Of a DNA stretch of 64,000 nt, positions 11,415-24,711 are shown one piece after another. Every line of letters begins with the position of its first letter. The stretch's first letter is position 1. The notes beneath the pieces were generated by a model that ran no database searches, was not told the DNA's origin, and saw only the letters and a list, made by a program, of their open reading frames with translations. This DNA is from Latrodectus hesperus (Eukaryota; Arthropoda; Arachnida; Araneae; Theridiidae), in contig CM075852.1 in the NCBI GenBank assembly GCA_037975125.1, positions 4,724,214-4,788,213 on the forward strand. The letters are read 5' to 3'. The translations under genes and the position numbers were made by a program.

Positions 11415-14400
11415 TCAATCTTGATTGTGAAAAAACTGGAAAGTAATGTACAGATGGTCAAAACAGGAAAGTGTATCTTCTAACTTCCAATTTTCAACTG
11501 AGCTGATGTTTAATCCAGTGTATAATGTGAGATCTGACCAACCATTTTCTTGATTTGTCACAAATGTAGGTGGATATCCAGAGGTATTCGCTATAATTAA
11601 ATTGTTTGAGGCTATGAATCTTTCCTTTTTTTACATCTTCCATCATTGCTGGTTTAAGCCCAAATAATATGCCTATTAAATTCCTCATAATAACTGTGGG
11701 GAGATGCTTATAGATGGTCATAAATCTCTGAATGAGGCTCAAGGTGTCTTCTAGGTTTTCCATTGATGATAGATAAGCTGTAATATAGTTAATAGTAGTT
11801 CTAAATTTTTGATCTCAAGGATATTTGAAGTGACAATTCTTGTGGCATGTATATTGATCCAATTTCAGGCGCTTGAATTGAGGTGAATTATGTTATTCAG
11901 TGTGATCCCAAATAGCTCATTGATCCCATACTGGCATGACACTCATTGGTTTTCGGCTAGTGGGAGTAGCAATATCACGAAACAATCCACATTCTCAATA
12001 AATAAAGATGTAGTGTGCTATTTTTGCTACCTCTGACGAATTCTGATACTTTTAGGAAGACATTTTTTTCGTATTTAAGGCATAACAACATATTTTTAAA
12101 AAAAACCGATTTTATAAAGCGATTTCCGAAAAAAAAAAACGAATTCACAACTTTTCTTTTGTGGTGTGCTATAGAGGGCTTTTGTCTCACTTTCGTCATG
12201 CAAATATGTTAAAATCTTATTCATTTGCAACTTCTAACCTTTCTTTCATGTGAGTTTGACCTTCATTAAGTCATTCCTTCTTGTTGTCGCAATTTTAATG
12301 GCAAATAGCTTAAAACACTTGTTGCTTTTGTAAAATATGAATGAAAATTTTTAGATAGCAATTTAGAAAGAAAACCTGACCATTGAAGTCTTGAAATGTT
12401 TTTTTTATTTATATATATATGTAACTTTAAGTTAGTGTATATTGATGTAAAAAACGCTTATAAATCACTCAGATAAAACATGTTAATTCAAAAGTTCTAC
12501 TTTTCAAAATTATTAATAAAAATAAAAAATGCCATAAAATATAAATTGCCTTATTTTATTTAAGAAAGACATTACAAAATTACTTTATAAATAATCGTAA
12601 ACATGAATTTGCTAATTTTTTAAAAATATATAAGCATTTTGCAAGTCAGTTACACTCAATCACACATTGAAATATGTAATTTGTTATCACCATAAGCATA
12701 TGATATAACTTTAACATTTAATTGATTGTTTGGTAGTACGTATTCTTCTTGTGATAGAATAAATTATGAAAATATGAAAACAACAAATTAATTTAAAGAT
12801 GTTTCTTGTTATATGATGATTGTTTTTCCTTGTTTTTACATTCATTATAGATGACTAATAATCAAAAGAAATTATTACTTTGTCATAAACTGCAAATTTA
12901 ATTTTATTTTAGTTCGTATTCATATTTTTCAATTTAACAATCAAACATTGTTTTTTTTTAAACTTAAATATACTAAAATCATTTGGAAGAATATTTTTCA
13001 ACTTGTATTCTACTAAAAGTTAAAAATGAGTTTTCGTTTCTTTCTGATTTAACATGAATCAAATGAGTAATGCTTTCTGTTTTTCGCATAAAACACCTTA
13101 GATTACTAAAAATTGCTCTTAAAATAAAAAGCCAAGGATGAATAATGTAAGAAACTATCACGTAAAATTTGTGTGTGCGTGTGTTCTTTTAATGAATTAT
13201 CTTTCAAATGCTTATTAAAAATTCTTTTTTTAAATATTAAATAATTTGGAACTATGAATAAAATTTTTGGAATAAATAAATAATAACTAAAATGAAAACA
13301 ATTTTTCTTTATAAAGTAAAAAAAGAAAAATTAATACACGCATTACAATGTGTGTAAAGAAATTCTTATGTGATAAGAAAGAAAAATGGTCCATGCTTTG
13401 AAAAGGAAAGTTCTAGACGTGGAAATAATTTCTCAGGAATTCAATGCTTTTAAAATGTCGATTCGCAATTTCATTTCCTTTTTTTCAAATTATTAATATT
13501 CTTAGAAAGGGAGCTTATTTTATTATTGATATAATTCCAAAGAAAGAGTATCGCTTTCCGAACTTTAAATGAAAAGAATCCATTTTCTTATAGACGCGTG
13601 AAAGAATATTTTTTCACGATATTTTCTTCACCTTTTAAAGTCCATTAAATGTAATTATTAGATTTTTTACAATGGAAGGGATATAATGGCAATACTTGAT
13701 TAAGATTAAAAACAACACATTAAATTCGAGATATTTCTTAGAGCGATCTTTTTAAGGGAAATGTGAACTTTTAATATTAATAGTTATTTATTCCTTAAAA
13801 TCACTATTATACCAATAAAAAATATTAATATTTAATCCACATACATTTGGTTTGTTAAAATGTACATTTTGTAGAGACTATTAAAGAAATGATTATATAG
13901 TTTATATATACGTACCAGAGAGAGAGAAGCTAAAACAAGATAGCTTTCCCTTAGGTTGAGATAAAAACAGTTTGTATGTTCAATTCCATATCATATATTA
14001 ATGTTTGTAAAGGTTTAAAATATATAACCAATTAATGTTTAAATTATTTAAGCTATTCATATTAAATCTCACTTACAAGAAGGACCATAAAGGGGCAAAT
14101 AAACCTTTTCAAAAAGTTTATTCTAAAAATATATTTACAATTCATAATTGAAAACATTTTAATTAAAAAAAACCCTTATTGTTAATATAACAACAATATT
14201 TCTGATTTCGCTAATTTTGTTTTTTTAAAAACTTTAATTTTCGATAGAAAAGCTAAAAATGAATTCAGAAAATCACTGTATGTCTTGAAAATTTTTATTT
14301 ATTTCAAGAGACTGAAGAAAGAGAAAACTGCGTTAAAGATGACAATGTCTCTAATGTGTAAAATACAGTAGGATATTAATTTGAAAAAATTATTTAATTT

Positions 14401-14790
14401 GGTGCATAAGTATAAGTGTTATCACAAACTTTGATTATTTAAGTTTGCATTAATTGAAGAACATTAAAAAAACAATATAACGGTGGCTGAAATTTTATAA
14501 AAAAACATTTAGAGGTAATAAAAGTTTTTTTTTTTTAAATGATTTATAAGATCATAATATGTAGGTTTAAATGACTCGAAATGCTATGATATGCATGGTA
14601 AATCTTTATTAAGGGAAACTAAAGTATAAATACACCTATTAAATAAATACTTTTTATGCTTTTTACACATGTAAGTAGGAAGATGATAGACGTAAGTACA
14701 ATGAGCAAAGGTAAACCTTTTTAAAGTTGCATTAGGCCACAAAAATACCCAAAAATGTGACAAAATGGGATAGCATGAACTTGATTAATG
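11415..14790. other. Spacer, no gene assigned
   Basis: A minus-strand frame of 89 codons (11494-11763, beginning MENLEDTLSLIQRF) and its slightly GC-richer surroundings up to about 12000 may be an old repeat, but I recognise no family. Beyond 12250 the sequence is AT-rich with homopolymers and a short GAGAGAGAG run near 13918. No coding or RNA gene is supported. Confidence 0.5.
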
Positions 14791-14798
14791 TTCTAAAG

Positions 14799-17557
14799 CA
14801 GTGCTACTCTTCTGCAGCTGGATTCTCTCCAATGACTGGTAAAATTTTGCTGTATGTTCTCGAAGACCGGTAAGCTTAATAATTCGACCCATTAGCACAA
14901 TTTTTTCACATAAATAAATCATGAAGATAAAAATAATTTATAAAGTATTTTATTTATTACAAATTATGTGTGTACATTCACAACTTGCTTAAAATATTAT
15001 TTCGAGAATAAAACTACCAAAACTTAACTAAAACTCTAAAAAAATTCCAATATTAATGTTTTTTAAATAATATATAAACAAAAACAACAATGAATTGAAA
15101 TGTAAACAACGTAGGTAGCATAAAAGCAGTTTACCAAATTAAAGGAAATAAAAACTAATCAATGAGATTGTTGCTGACTAAAGTGACAATATAAGGCGTT
15201 AAATCAATTACAGCAATACGTAAGGCTGGCGCAAAAGTAAGTCGATTTCAATGTTTCGTCTTAATAACAGGCCTAGCCTAAAATGTAGTTTCACACAAAT
15301 AGGTTGAAGAAAAAGGCAATAAAATCGTCAAAGCCTTTGTATGAAGATTGGGAGTATTCTGTTGCAGTTTTTATCCAGAACTAATATATATTTACTGCGT
15401 TGGACTGTGATTTAAACTATAGAACTAAAGATTGTTCAATTCGACTGTAGTAAGTTTGTTCTAGTCATCAATAAATAGATTGATTATCCGCAGATTACCA
15501 AAACGTACCATTCTTCTGGGGTGTAATACTGATTAAAAATTATAGAAAGTCCATTTAAATGCTTCTATGTGATGCTTTTAACGCTCTTTTGAGCCATGTC
15601 TTTAGCGTTAATATATAATCAAGGAAAGAAGCAAACATATTAAAAGATTTTTCTTCCGAATGTTTGTACCAGAGTTTCAATTTCTTCTTGAAAGCATCAA
15701 TCTTACTGTAGATGTTGAAAAGGTATTATTTTTACCTTGAAAACTGAAATTTAGTTAGTTTATCAATAAAAATATGCCAGATAAGTATAAAAGCAAGGCT
15801 ATTCATTCTTTGTTCTGAAAATATGTGCTAAATACCTTTTGATTTAAAATCAATTGTAATTCATTTCTCAACTCATATATAACTGGTTAAGGACTTTTCT
15901 TTTGAATAGCCAGCTTTTCTTAAGTTTGCAGCAATAATTGTACCTGATCCGATTCCATTTCTTGACATAAAGATAAAAAAAATCTTGAACCAAAGGCATT
16001 ACTTTTGATAAAATTTTAAAAAAATTACCTAATCCAGAAAAATGGCATTCAGTTGTGGGAACAATTTCATTGCTGCTAAATTTTCAAGATTAAAAATACA
16101 GTGAATTACCACTAATTCTTCAGATGCTACGACTGTTGTTCTCTTTGCAACACATGTATGTATTCCAGTCACAACAGAAGCGCCATCAGTACATAATTCG
16201 ATGCATGTTTTCCAGTCAATAGAGTTACTTTCAGTGTAATTGTTTTCTGCCTTAAATATTTCAGCACTGGTTGTTTGGTATGGTAGTTTGATACTGCACA
16301 TCAATTTTCTCTAATATCATTCATTGCATAATCCTTATAACTAACATAATAATATGGCCCTATTTGAGATGTCAATAGATTCACCCAGTTGGACAGCAAA
16401 CCATTTTGATTTACGAATACATTGCAGTAGTTGACTTTCTATGTCGTATGATAACTCACATATTCTTTGTTCCAGTAATACCATTGGATAGAGGCAGAGT
16501 TTGCATTTTATCTGCAACAGATTGTCCCAACATTTCACAACGCACCTGTATTAAGCAAGGTCTGACAAATTTTTCAGCTGATGATGGTTTCTTAGATTTT
16601 GCAATAAGAAAAGCAACTAAATACGATTCTTTTAAAAGCAATTTATCAACCGAGAAACATTTTTTAAAAGCATCATTTTGAGTTTTTATCTCTAAACTTT
16701 TTCTTTGGAAAAAATAAAGATGTTAGCTTTCCAGTTGGGGATGCTTCGTTTGTAAATGCCACGAAAGCTTGGAAGGTTTCATACTTTCGTTGGAAAGAAC
16801 AACTCTTTAAACAAGACATTCAGGTTTTGGGCAATTTTCTTCAGATTGTGATCAAAGGACAAAACTCTATTTTAAATAGTCTGTGCTATAGTGACTTTCA
16901 AAACATTTTCGTTTTTTGGCAGATAGTGGACTATATTCACCTTCATGTGTATTCGAAGGGGTGGATGGCAAACTTGTTTTTGGAGAATTTTAGTTGCACA
17001 AAATTTATTAATATGCCTTTCGTTTCCTTCTTATTTATCCTGGCTAATGATTTTTAATCTACCTAAAGTTAAAAATTAGCTCATATTAAAGAGATATCAT
17101 AGAGTTGTAGCTCAGTATTAAATTCAGAAGATATTAAAGGCTTATGAATAGCTGATAGTCTTCAGTTGTCCAAGATTGCAGAAGAATGTAAGCAAGATAA
17201 AGAGCGAAACCTCATCTAATGATAATAATACACTATGATAATTATTCAGCGCTCAAGTAATTAGCGATACTCAAGGCAAAGTACACTAATTGGTGTATTA
17301 ATTGTAATCCACGGCAATGCATGAAAGGCGATTACATACATAGTTGACAGTTTGTTATATTTTTCATCATCGATCACGCGCGCGTATTCTTGTCTAAACC
17401 AATAAATTATTGTTATTATAATGTAGGTGCTGTTTTAACATCGGTTGTCATCAGATGATGCTTTGTATATTGGACAAATAGCTTGGATATTTCTCAGACG
17501 GGGAAATATTATTTGCGGATCAGTGCTGGTTCGCGGACCGGTAGTTGAGAAACACTG
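14799..17557 (-). mobile_element. hAT DNA transposon (ZBED type), complete but dead
   Basis: The element of 2759 bp begins CAGTGCTACTCT and ends ...AGAAACACTG, so its outer ends are CAGTG/CACTG as in many hAT elements. It is flanked by an 8-bp target duplication with one mismatch: TTCTAAAG at 14791-14798 and TTCTAAGG at 17558-17565. Eight base pairs is the diagnostic hAT length. ACCGGT-containing motifs occur near both ends (about 14866 and 17537), possibly subterminal binding motifs. A minus-strand transposase relic fills the interior. The terminal repeats match well only in the outer 5 bp and weakly beyond. Confidence 0.88.
15155..16960 (-). pseudogene. hAT transposase pseudogene (BED finger, ZBED5-like)
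   Basis: From the N-terminus on the minus strand there is a basic stretch (AKKRKCFE, about 16915) leading into a BED-type zinc finger. Its first Cys is at 16816-16818, the second Cys codon is a stop (16807-16809), and the His pair sits in HLQTKHP (about 16760-16730). Next comes a stretch reading ESYLVAFLIAKSKKP, typical of ZBED5-like hAT proteins. A region with QLGESIDISN and CTDGASVVTG follows, where the family has the catalytic core (usually DES-D and CTDGA). The end contains STYLCETTF and IKTKH, the hAT C-terminal dimerisation region, and stops at 15155-15157. At least two frameshifts and many stops are present. The identity is secure at superfamily level; the exact start is unknown. Confidence 0.85.
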
Positions 17558-17917
17558 TTCTAAGGTGTTATAAAGATTATTACCAACACGAATTCTAGAT
17601 CGTCTATAAATATTTAAGTTAGAAGCAGTGAGTATCTTTACCAAAAAAATATTTTTCGACACATTCATGTTTGAATTTAGGTGGCACTGGAAGCGTCTAA
17701 AACTTTAGAAGTTTTCCTGAAGATGTTCTAAAGCAACTATTTATATGCGACGCGATAATAATACGTCTGATAATAAAATTTTTAAAATTTCTACGTGATG
17801 ATAATAAAATTTCTAAGTCCGTCAGAATTTAAAATTGACGTGAATGATTGTTGGTGAGCCAGGAAAAAAATGGGTAGTTTAATTTATAAAAATTATCCAG
17901 TCAGTGAATACAACACT

Positions 17918-17985
17918 GTGCTTCATTATTTGAAGGCTTTCGGGCTCATGGATCTGGTTTGTTGTTGTTGTCACCCAGCAGGGAT
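17918..17985 (+). pseudogene. Non-LTR retrotransposon 3' tail remnant
   Basis: A 14-codon stretch reads VLHYLKAFGLMDLV, the same pol ending seen at 5383 (RVYNVIDLV) and 46461 (TVNELVDLI). It is followed directly by TGTTGTTGTTGT and a short GC-richer piece. The usual stop codon is replaced by TGT. No RT or RNase H is readable upstream, where the Tc/hAT-rich region ends. It is probably a heavily 5'-truncated copy; the evidence is short, so confidence is moderate. Confidence 0.45.
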
Positions 17986-20764
17986 AAGCCCCAACAACAC
18001 ATGAGTTCTTTTCCAATACCTCATTGTTTTTTCTATTTGCCACCAATTAAAATCAATACTCATTGGGCCACTCAATGCGGTGAAATTCATAGGTAGTCCA
18101 ATGGTGGTGTTAAAGGACTCAAGCGAGGTCAAGCAGTGAACACTAGCAAGAATGTTGGCTTTCGATTCTCAAATCTCATATCTAAGAAGGACCATAAAAA
18201 TTCCCGCACTGACAATTTTGGTACATCACGAGTGAAATCCGCAAGAGTTTGAGAAAATGCGGTGCGTCTACATCATTTGAGAACGCCTGTTAGATACCCT
18301 AACCTCAAAATTTATTTCGAGCAGCAAAACGGACTGAGAATTGATATTTCAATGGTTAATTGATATTCATAGTGCATTCATGAACAAATTTTGACAGATT
18401 TGCAAGCCTTATATTATTTTATATTTGCGTCGCTTAATGGATCACTTCGTTGTCAGTGTCAAACAATGATGTTTGTATGTTTGCTTATGCTCATCTGCAA
18501 CATTTCTTATATTTTGCGTGTGTATCCAGACGTGTGTACGTGTAGAAATCAAATTTATGTTTGATGTATTTAACAATCTCTTATATATATAAAAATTTAA
18601 ATGGTTTCAGAAAATTTGAGGAGATGGAATTGAATGTAAGAAAATTTACGGAACATAAATTTGATGCATAATTTATATTGTTACATTTTCAATATCATAA
18701 TATATTTTCTTATTTTAATGAAAAGCTCTCTTCAAGGGAATACCTTCAGCTTAACAGTTCCTACTTATCAAGATAATTTTGAATTATTGTATCAATTTAT
18801 TGAACAAAAACTCAAATATCATTAGCGAGAGATCAAATTATCGAAGTTTATCTTCTTATTTATTTCAGATAGTTGTTTATATATATTTTTGCTAAAAATA
18901 CCTTGGAAATATTTTTACTCATCAATTAGTAACAAATATTATATTTTATATAAATACTTAATATAAATTTCTATAATCTTAAATAATTATTTTTAAGTAC
19001 CTAATAGATGCATCATTATTATCATATAATTTTATTTAAATCTGTCAATTTAAGGTATTTCTGTTCATAAAATATTTATTATTTCTTTAAGATATAATTC
19101 TATAAAATCCTATATCAACAACTTTACACTGACTTTTTCTATCTGTTTTGATTTTTTGAAAATAGTAAAAATTATTTTATTTATTTAAATTTATGTTAAA
19201 TAGTAGTGAATACATATAAATTTAAATTCTCTTAAAAATAACTTACTTAAAAACTATATAAATATAATGATTACTATAAAAATTTTGTAAAATTTCACAA
19301 TTAATTAAGTGTATTTCATTTAAAGTATAAATTTAATTGAATTGAAAGAATAAAGTATATTTCGATTAACGTGCCAATTTAAATGTCAGATTAACTGAAT
19401 TGGCAGAATGCGTGATTTTCTTTCAAAAATGCGTTCTCTACATATTACTGTCGCCAAGCCATGTAAAATATTTTATTTAATTGCGTTTCTATTAAAAGAT
19501 TAAATTTCAAAAATTAATTGAAAAAGCTATGCAATTAAGTAATAAACAATTTTAAATTAAATAATTAATAAATTAATTTTACTATTTTCTCAATCTTAAT
19601 CTTTAAATTTTAAGCTAAAGATAGTAAGTAAGATTCAAGTATTTTAAACTCTCTCTGTCCGTAGATACACTATTGGAAAAGAGAAGTTAATTTTTATCTA
19701 TTGTGGTTAAAATATATTTTAAGAACTCTAAAAATGTTTGTCAATTCCCACAAAATAGACTCATGCTAACAAGCAATAAATTTAAATTAATGACTAAATA
19801 ATTAATTCTTCTTTTGCCTACTTATTTAAAGACATTCAAATTAATTTTTAATCAATTTCTTCACATGTTAATTATAGAAAACTATAAAATATAATTAATT
19901 ATATGAAATTATTGAAAAAACGAAATATATTTGAATAGTTTGAGTGTTGGAAAAGTATACTGAAAAACTATTTATTCTCAGATTTAAAATTAAGATTTGT
20001 TCTGTGTTGCAATATATTATATTTCAAGTGAAAAATGATTATTGATTATTACATATAAAGAATTTGTTTGTAAATTAAAAATATAAATTAAAATCGCAAA
20101 AATACATGGCACTTTAAATTATTTTAAGGTAAAAACTTAACCAATAAATTTCATGTAAATCTGCCCAATGGTTAAAGGTTTATTCAACGTTTTAGCCCAC
20201 AACTATATTTTAATATGGTTATAAGCAACATTACTCTAGTGAAATGAATAATTAAAGTATATACGGAACTTTCATTTTTTAAAATTTATTAAAACCCATT
20301 TCAAGAGTGAAGTTGACAGATGATTTTCAAATTTATTAATTCTAGACTTTAATTCCATTTTGGGCATTTTTTTCAATAATTACAAATCAACTTTAATTTA
20401 TAAACATCAAGAATAATAACTCTCATGCACAAAAAATTGATATCTAGTATCAAATGGATTATAATACCATATTAAGCCGTGGATGTTATGTATAATTTGC
20501 AATTTGGCGTAGCTTATAATTTAAGGTGCCTATCCGTTTCTTGCCAATTTTGCGCCATCGCGTAAGCGATGTTGGTTTATTTAATGCAATGTATTTTCAG
20601 CCATCTTGTTTCATCAAATATTCGCAAACTTGTACCAAGGGATGCCTTAAAGTACCTATCTTCTCTTTTGAAAGTTCAAAAGTTTATTTTAACAATAACT
20701 GATAATTTAAAAATCTAATAAGTATTAAAAGATTAAAAAATCACGTGAATTCATCAAGTTGTTT
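17986..20764. other. Spacer; GC-richer first 300 bp, then AT-rich
   Basis: Positions 17986-18310 are less AT-rich and may be an unidentified repeat; no reading frame or RNA structure was recognised. From 18420 onwards the sequence is AT-rich without features. Confidence 0.45.
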
Positions 20765-20965
20765 TTTTTAAGTCAGTGGCCTCTGGGTGACTAATCTTTC
20801 GCCACAACAGGGCCTGAAACTGCTACTGCTCATCTATCATTACAGAGGAACATCTGAAACCTAGTCACACAGACGAGTAGCATTACCCAAGCCATACCAC
20901 CATGTAGAACTCCCCCTTACTTTGAGGCTGAATGCCTCAAAGTCAGGGATAATTCTATAACATGC
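20765..20965. other. GC-richer island with a 10-bp hairpin, unidentified
   Basis: About 200 bp of clearly higher GC stands in an AT-rich spacer. Its right side carries a perfect stem, ACTTTGAGGC / GCCTCAAAGT (20919-20943), with a 5-nt loop. A run of CCCCC precedes it. No long frame, tRNA boxes or transposon motif was recognised. It may be a SINE-like or non-LTR 3' fragment; that is a guess from composition only. Confidence 0.4.
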
Positions 20966-21589
20966 CAATCTTTTAATCAGTTTAAAAGTCGAATAACTTT
21001 TTGCAAACGAAAATACTGTAACGAAATAAACAAGAACAAAATATTAGCCATGCTTTTTGCACCTTTTGTGTGGCTTGATTTTAAATCCTGTTAATATTAA
21101 AAAAATTACCTTTAATTTAACGTTTAATAAAAGAGGATTTTAACGTTCGCATTAATGTAAGAAATTATTCACATAGTATACCTGAAAAGTGTAAGTAAAA
21201 TGATTTTTACTTTTCGCTGTGTAATCAGGGAATGAAAATTATTGTTAAATAGTTTTACAAAGAACTGCTGGTGACATGAATTAGAATAATTTGATAAAGC
21301 ATCTACTTATGTGAAAAACATTGAAAATTTCTCTGGCAAAACGAAAAAATTCAAAAATTTAGGTAGTAGAGGGCATGAACATAAGTAATTTTTTAAATAC
21401 TGGATTTAGTTAAAAGTAGTAATGAAAATACTTGGAATATACATTATATTTTACGCTTGTTGTAAATATACGAAGCAGGTTTTCTTATTATGCCCCTGGA
21501 AAATTTATCATGACAAGAGCATTAAAATAATTCATGTGCGGTCAATTTTATAACAATAATTAATTGTATAACAAAATTCAATTATAATA

Positions 21590-22799
21590 CACTGAAGCGC
21601 CACTGAATTAGGGATAGCAAAACTATGCAAATTGTGTAGCGCTGAGCATCATTTAAGCGCAACTGTGGTAACTACATATATAACGCGTACTGTGGTTGTT
21701 CTGATTTAGTTGTTGGGACTGCTAGTATGAGTAAACTGCCTGATTTAGACGCTTTAGATCGCGGACAAATCGTAGGTGGTCGACGAATGGGCCATTCAAT
21801 TTCCGAAATCGTCAGGAAGCTAGGATTTTCAAGGTCCACAGAGCCAAGGGTATACCAAGAATACGTGGATAATGGGGAAAAAAATAGTGATCGGGCAAAT
21901 TGCAAAGGACAATTAGCATTGACAGTGGGTGGTTAGAGACGGCTCAGGCGTCTTGTATGGAGTCAGCGAAGCCAAACATTAGGTCAAATTACCACCCAGT
22001 TGAATGACGGTGCCTGTCGTACTGTCAGTAAGCGGACTGTGCAACGCTCGCTTCACTGTTTGGGTTTCGGGAGGTGTTGACCTACGAGAGTACCATTGCT
22101 CAATGCTCCCCATCGGGTTGCACGCCTTGCCTGGGCAAGAGACCAAAGAGACTGGAGAGTAGAGGACTGAAAACGAGTAGCATATAGTGATGAGTCACGA
22201 TTCCGACTACTTAACGCCGACGAGAGGTTGAGAATATGGTGTCAGGCTCATGAAGTCATGGATCCTTCCTGCCAGGTTGGAACTGTACAAGGGCATGGTG
22301 GCTCAATCATGGTCTGGTGTGTTTTTTCGTGGCACTGTTTGGGATCTTTGGTCCGTGTACTAACCTCCCTCAAAGCAATTCAGTACGTAGAGTTGCTGGG
22401 TGATCACCTAAATCCGTTTATGCTGTTCTGTTATCCGCATGATAATGGAGTTTTCCAACAAGACAAGTGTACCTTTCACACGTCCCAGTTGGCTACTGGA
22501 TGGTTGGGTGAGCCTTCCTCTGACTTATCTGTCATAAATTGGTAACCTAGAAGCCCAGACGTAAATCCTATTGAAGATATGTGGGATATTTTGGAACAAG
22601 GCGTGAAAGGCCAGTACACAGCACCAATGGACATTAGTGAATTATAGAGAATTTTAGTCAATGTTTGGCAAGCCCTTCCCGTGAAATATTTCCAAAAACT
22701 TGTTGAATCTATGCCTCTTCGTGTGGCAGCTGTTATAAAGACCAGAGGAGGCCTAACTCGTTACTAAATAGGTATCTGTAATTCAGTGGCACTTCAGTG
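21590..22799 (+). mobile_element. Tc1-like DNA transposon, DD36E type
   Basis: The element is 1210 bp, flanked by TA (21588-21589 and 22800-22801). Its 21-bp terminal inverted repeats begin CACTGAAG and differ at one base (21590-21610 against 22779-22799). It contains one transposase reading frame spanning almost the whole length. The well-preserved ends and single-frame coding region make it a younger insertion than the Tc1-like copy at 9.9 kb. It cannot move on its own because of internal stops. Confidence 0.93.
21727..22767 (+). pseudogene. Tc1-like (DD36E) transposase with five internal stops
   Basis: A single frame of 346 codons plus a terminal TAA (22765-22767), a normal length for a Tc1 transposase, begins MSKLPDLDALDRGQIVGG. 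The N-terminus carries a helix-turn-helix (GHSISEIVRKLGFSRST). The first catalytic Asp lies in YSDESRFR, the second in VFQQDKC, and the Glu in SPDVNPIE. I count 36 residues between the last two, which makes it DD36E; that spacing is used by the family described as Incomer, an assignment I infer from spacing only. Internal stops are at 21934, 22078, 22168, 22543 and 22645, with no frameshift. QQDKC has Lys where Asn is common. It would be non-functional even though the catalytic residues survive. Confidence 0.92.
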
Positions 22800-22801
22800 T
22801 A

Positions 22802-24705
22802 ATTCATTTCAATAAATTTTTAAGAATTGTAGCTTGGCCTCAAATGTAATCAAAGTGTTCCAGATATTTATAAGTAAAGGAACTAGATCTTATTATTCAT
22901 GTGCAGACATTTCTGAAGAATTGTGAATTAAAAACGATATCGGGGAAAATAATGTTCAATTGACATTAAATATATAAATGAACAGAAGCAATTGCTTCCA
23001 TGTCAGTTGTAGATGATAATGAATTGACATGTAAGCAACTTTTGCTTAAATATCATGATGCGATTAGAATAGTACAATAAATACACATAATTGACTGAAA
23101 TTTAGATTTAGTTGACAGTTAGACTCTTTATTTCTTATAAAATTTTCTGTTTCCTCATGGATCTAAAATTGCATACTTTTAGGAGTAAATTCTGCGGATT
23201 TGCCGATGAGAGCAATTTTAGTTTTAAATTTTTTCTTGGAATTTAAAGAACAATTTATAGCTATGAAAAATTACCTGGGCAGATAGACAGCGGTTCTAGG
23301 TAAAAAAAAATCTGCCAGTTCTCAAAATGGTAAGATACAGGCAAAAGCATTCAATTTAAGTACTTTTTGTTCTGAAAATGTCACTGTACTGCAATTATAG
23401 ATCAATATTTATTGTATGCACTGTATTTTACACATGAGTTAAGTTCTCCAAATCATATAACAACGATAACTTCAGTTCTTAGGTTTAATGTATGAATCTC
23501 ATTAGCATAAGCAATTCATTCAGTTCAGAAACAACACAGACATGCACATATAAGAATTCTTCTCAGATGAGACCTCTTTTTAAAGTGATTATGATATAAG
23601 TGTTGAATATTTGTCTTAAATAAGACAGAAATATATCGTGTTGTATGTCACACCAAAATATCTGTATAATTGATTCCTTTGTCTGAGTACTTTAAAGTTA
23701 TGGATTGTGAGTTTAAAATATATTTTGAACTTAAGTCACATTTCTAACTTAATAGATTTAAAAAAAGATTATGTAGCATACCCAAAGAGACATACAAATG
23801 TATTGTGAAATTAAAGCATTTTAATTTTCAGTTTATAGCAAAATTAACACATCTTCAATGTGGTGTACCAATCTATTCAATCCTTATCCTTTTTCTTGAT
23901 ATCTCATGAATGTTTATCTTCTCGAAATAGAAGCCATTAAAAATGATGATTATTTGCTTTCTCAATACTTTTTGATATTCCGAAAATTTAAACAAAACAT
24001 TTGTTTCATATGCGATACAACATTATTTCACTGTAGCATACAGTCTTCGAACAGCGAGGTATAACAGTAAATGCCGTTTACTATTTTTCTGCTACATTTA
24101 TTAAAATTATATTTAATAAAAGTCCTATTGTCTATTGAAAAAAGAATGCTGTCATATGTTTAAAGCAAGTTGCTGGTTACGCCTGTCATTGAACTCCTGC
24201 TATTACGTCTCCTTCATTTTTGCAAATATTTTTATTTGTGTAATTTTAGTACAGTTCTCGTTATTGTATGATACATTAATTTTTGATAAATCATGTGCTC
24301 CAATTAATCTGTGTGTGTGGGTGAGTGTGTTTAAATATAAGTTGTAAGCCATTGAATTAAATTATATAAATTAAAATAAATAATAATTTGTTTAATTGCC
24401 TTAGAAAAGTAATGTTTGTTAAAATAATATAATTATTATTTGTTCATTGTAATTTCATATTATGAATTAAATATAATATAAAATCAAAATGAAAATGAAA
24501 AAAAGTTATTTTTTATTGCTATTTTGCCATTTTTAACTTTTGATTCAGTGAGGTGTTTTTGATTAAAAACTAATTTGATACTTCATTTATTTATATAACA
24601 TTTCTTACCCATGAATCATACAATTGCTAAATAACAATAGGAAATTAAACTCGTTTTAAAAATTTTTACTACACAGTACTATTTACAGTGGAACAATGAA
24701 AACAA
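22802..24705. other. AT-rich spacer, no gene recognised
   Basis: No transposon domain or RNA gene is seen. The 70-codon plus frame at 24135-24347 is hydrophobic (rich in F, L, I, V) but has no recognisable family, no context and only the chance features of AT-rich DNA. Confidence 0.5.
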
Positions 24706-24711
24706 AATTCA

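Noticed and set aside
11494..11763. 89-codon minus-strand frame without stops
   Set aside because: No family resemblance I can name and no start or context support; possibly part of an unrecognised old repeat.
14077..18200. Shared AAGAAGGACCATAAA at about 14077 and 18185
   Set aside because: The match does not extend on either side, so it is probably chance.
24135..24347. Hydrophobic 70-codon frame that could look like a membrane peptide
   Set aside because: Phe/Leu/Ile-rich translation is expected from T-rich DNA; no signal peptide layout, no conservation evidence, no neighbours.
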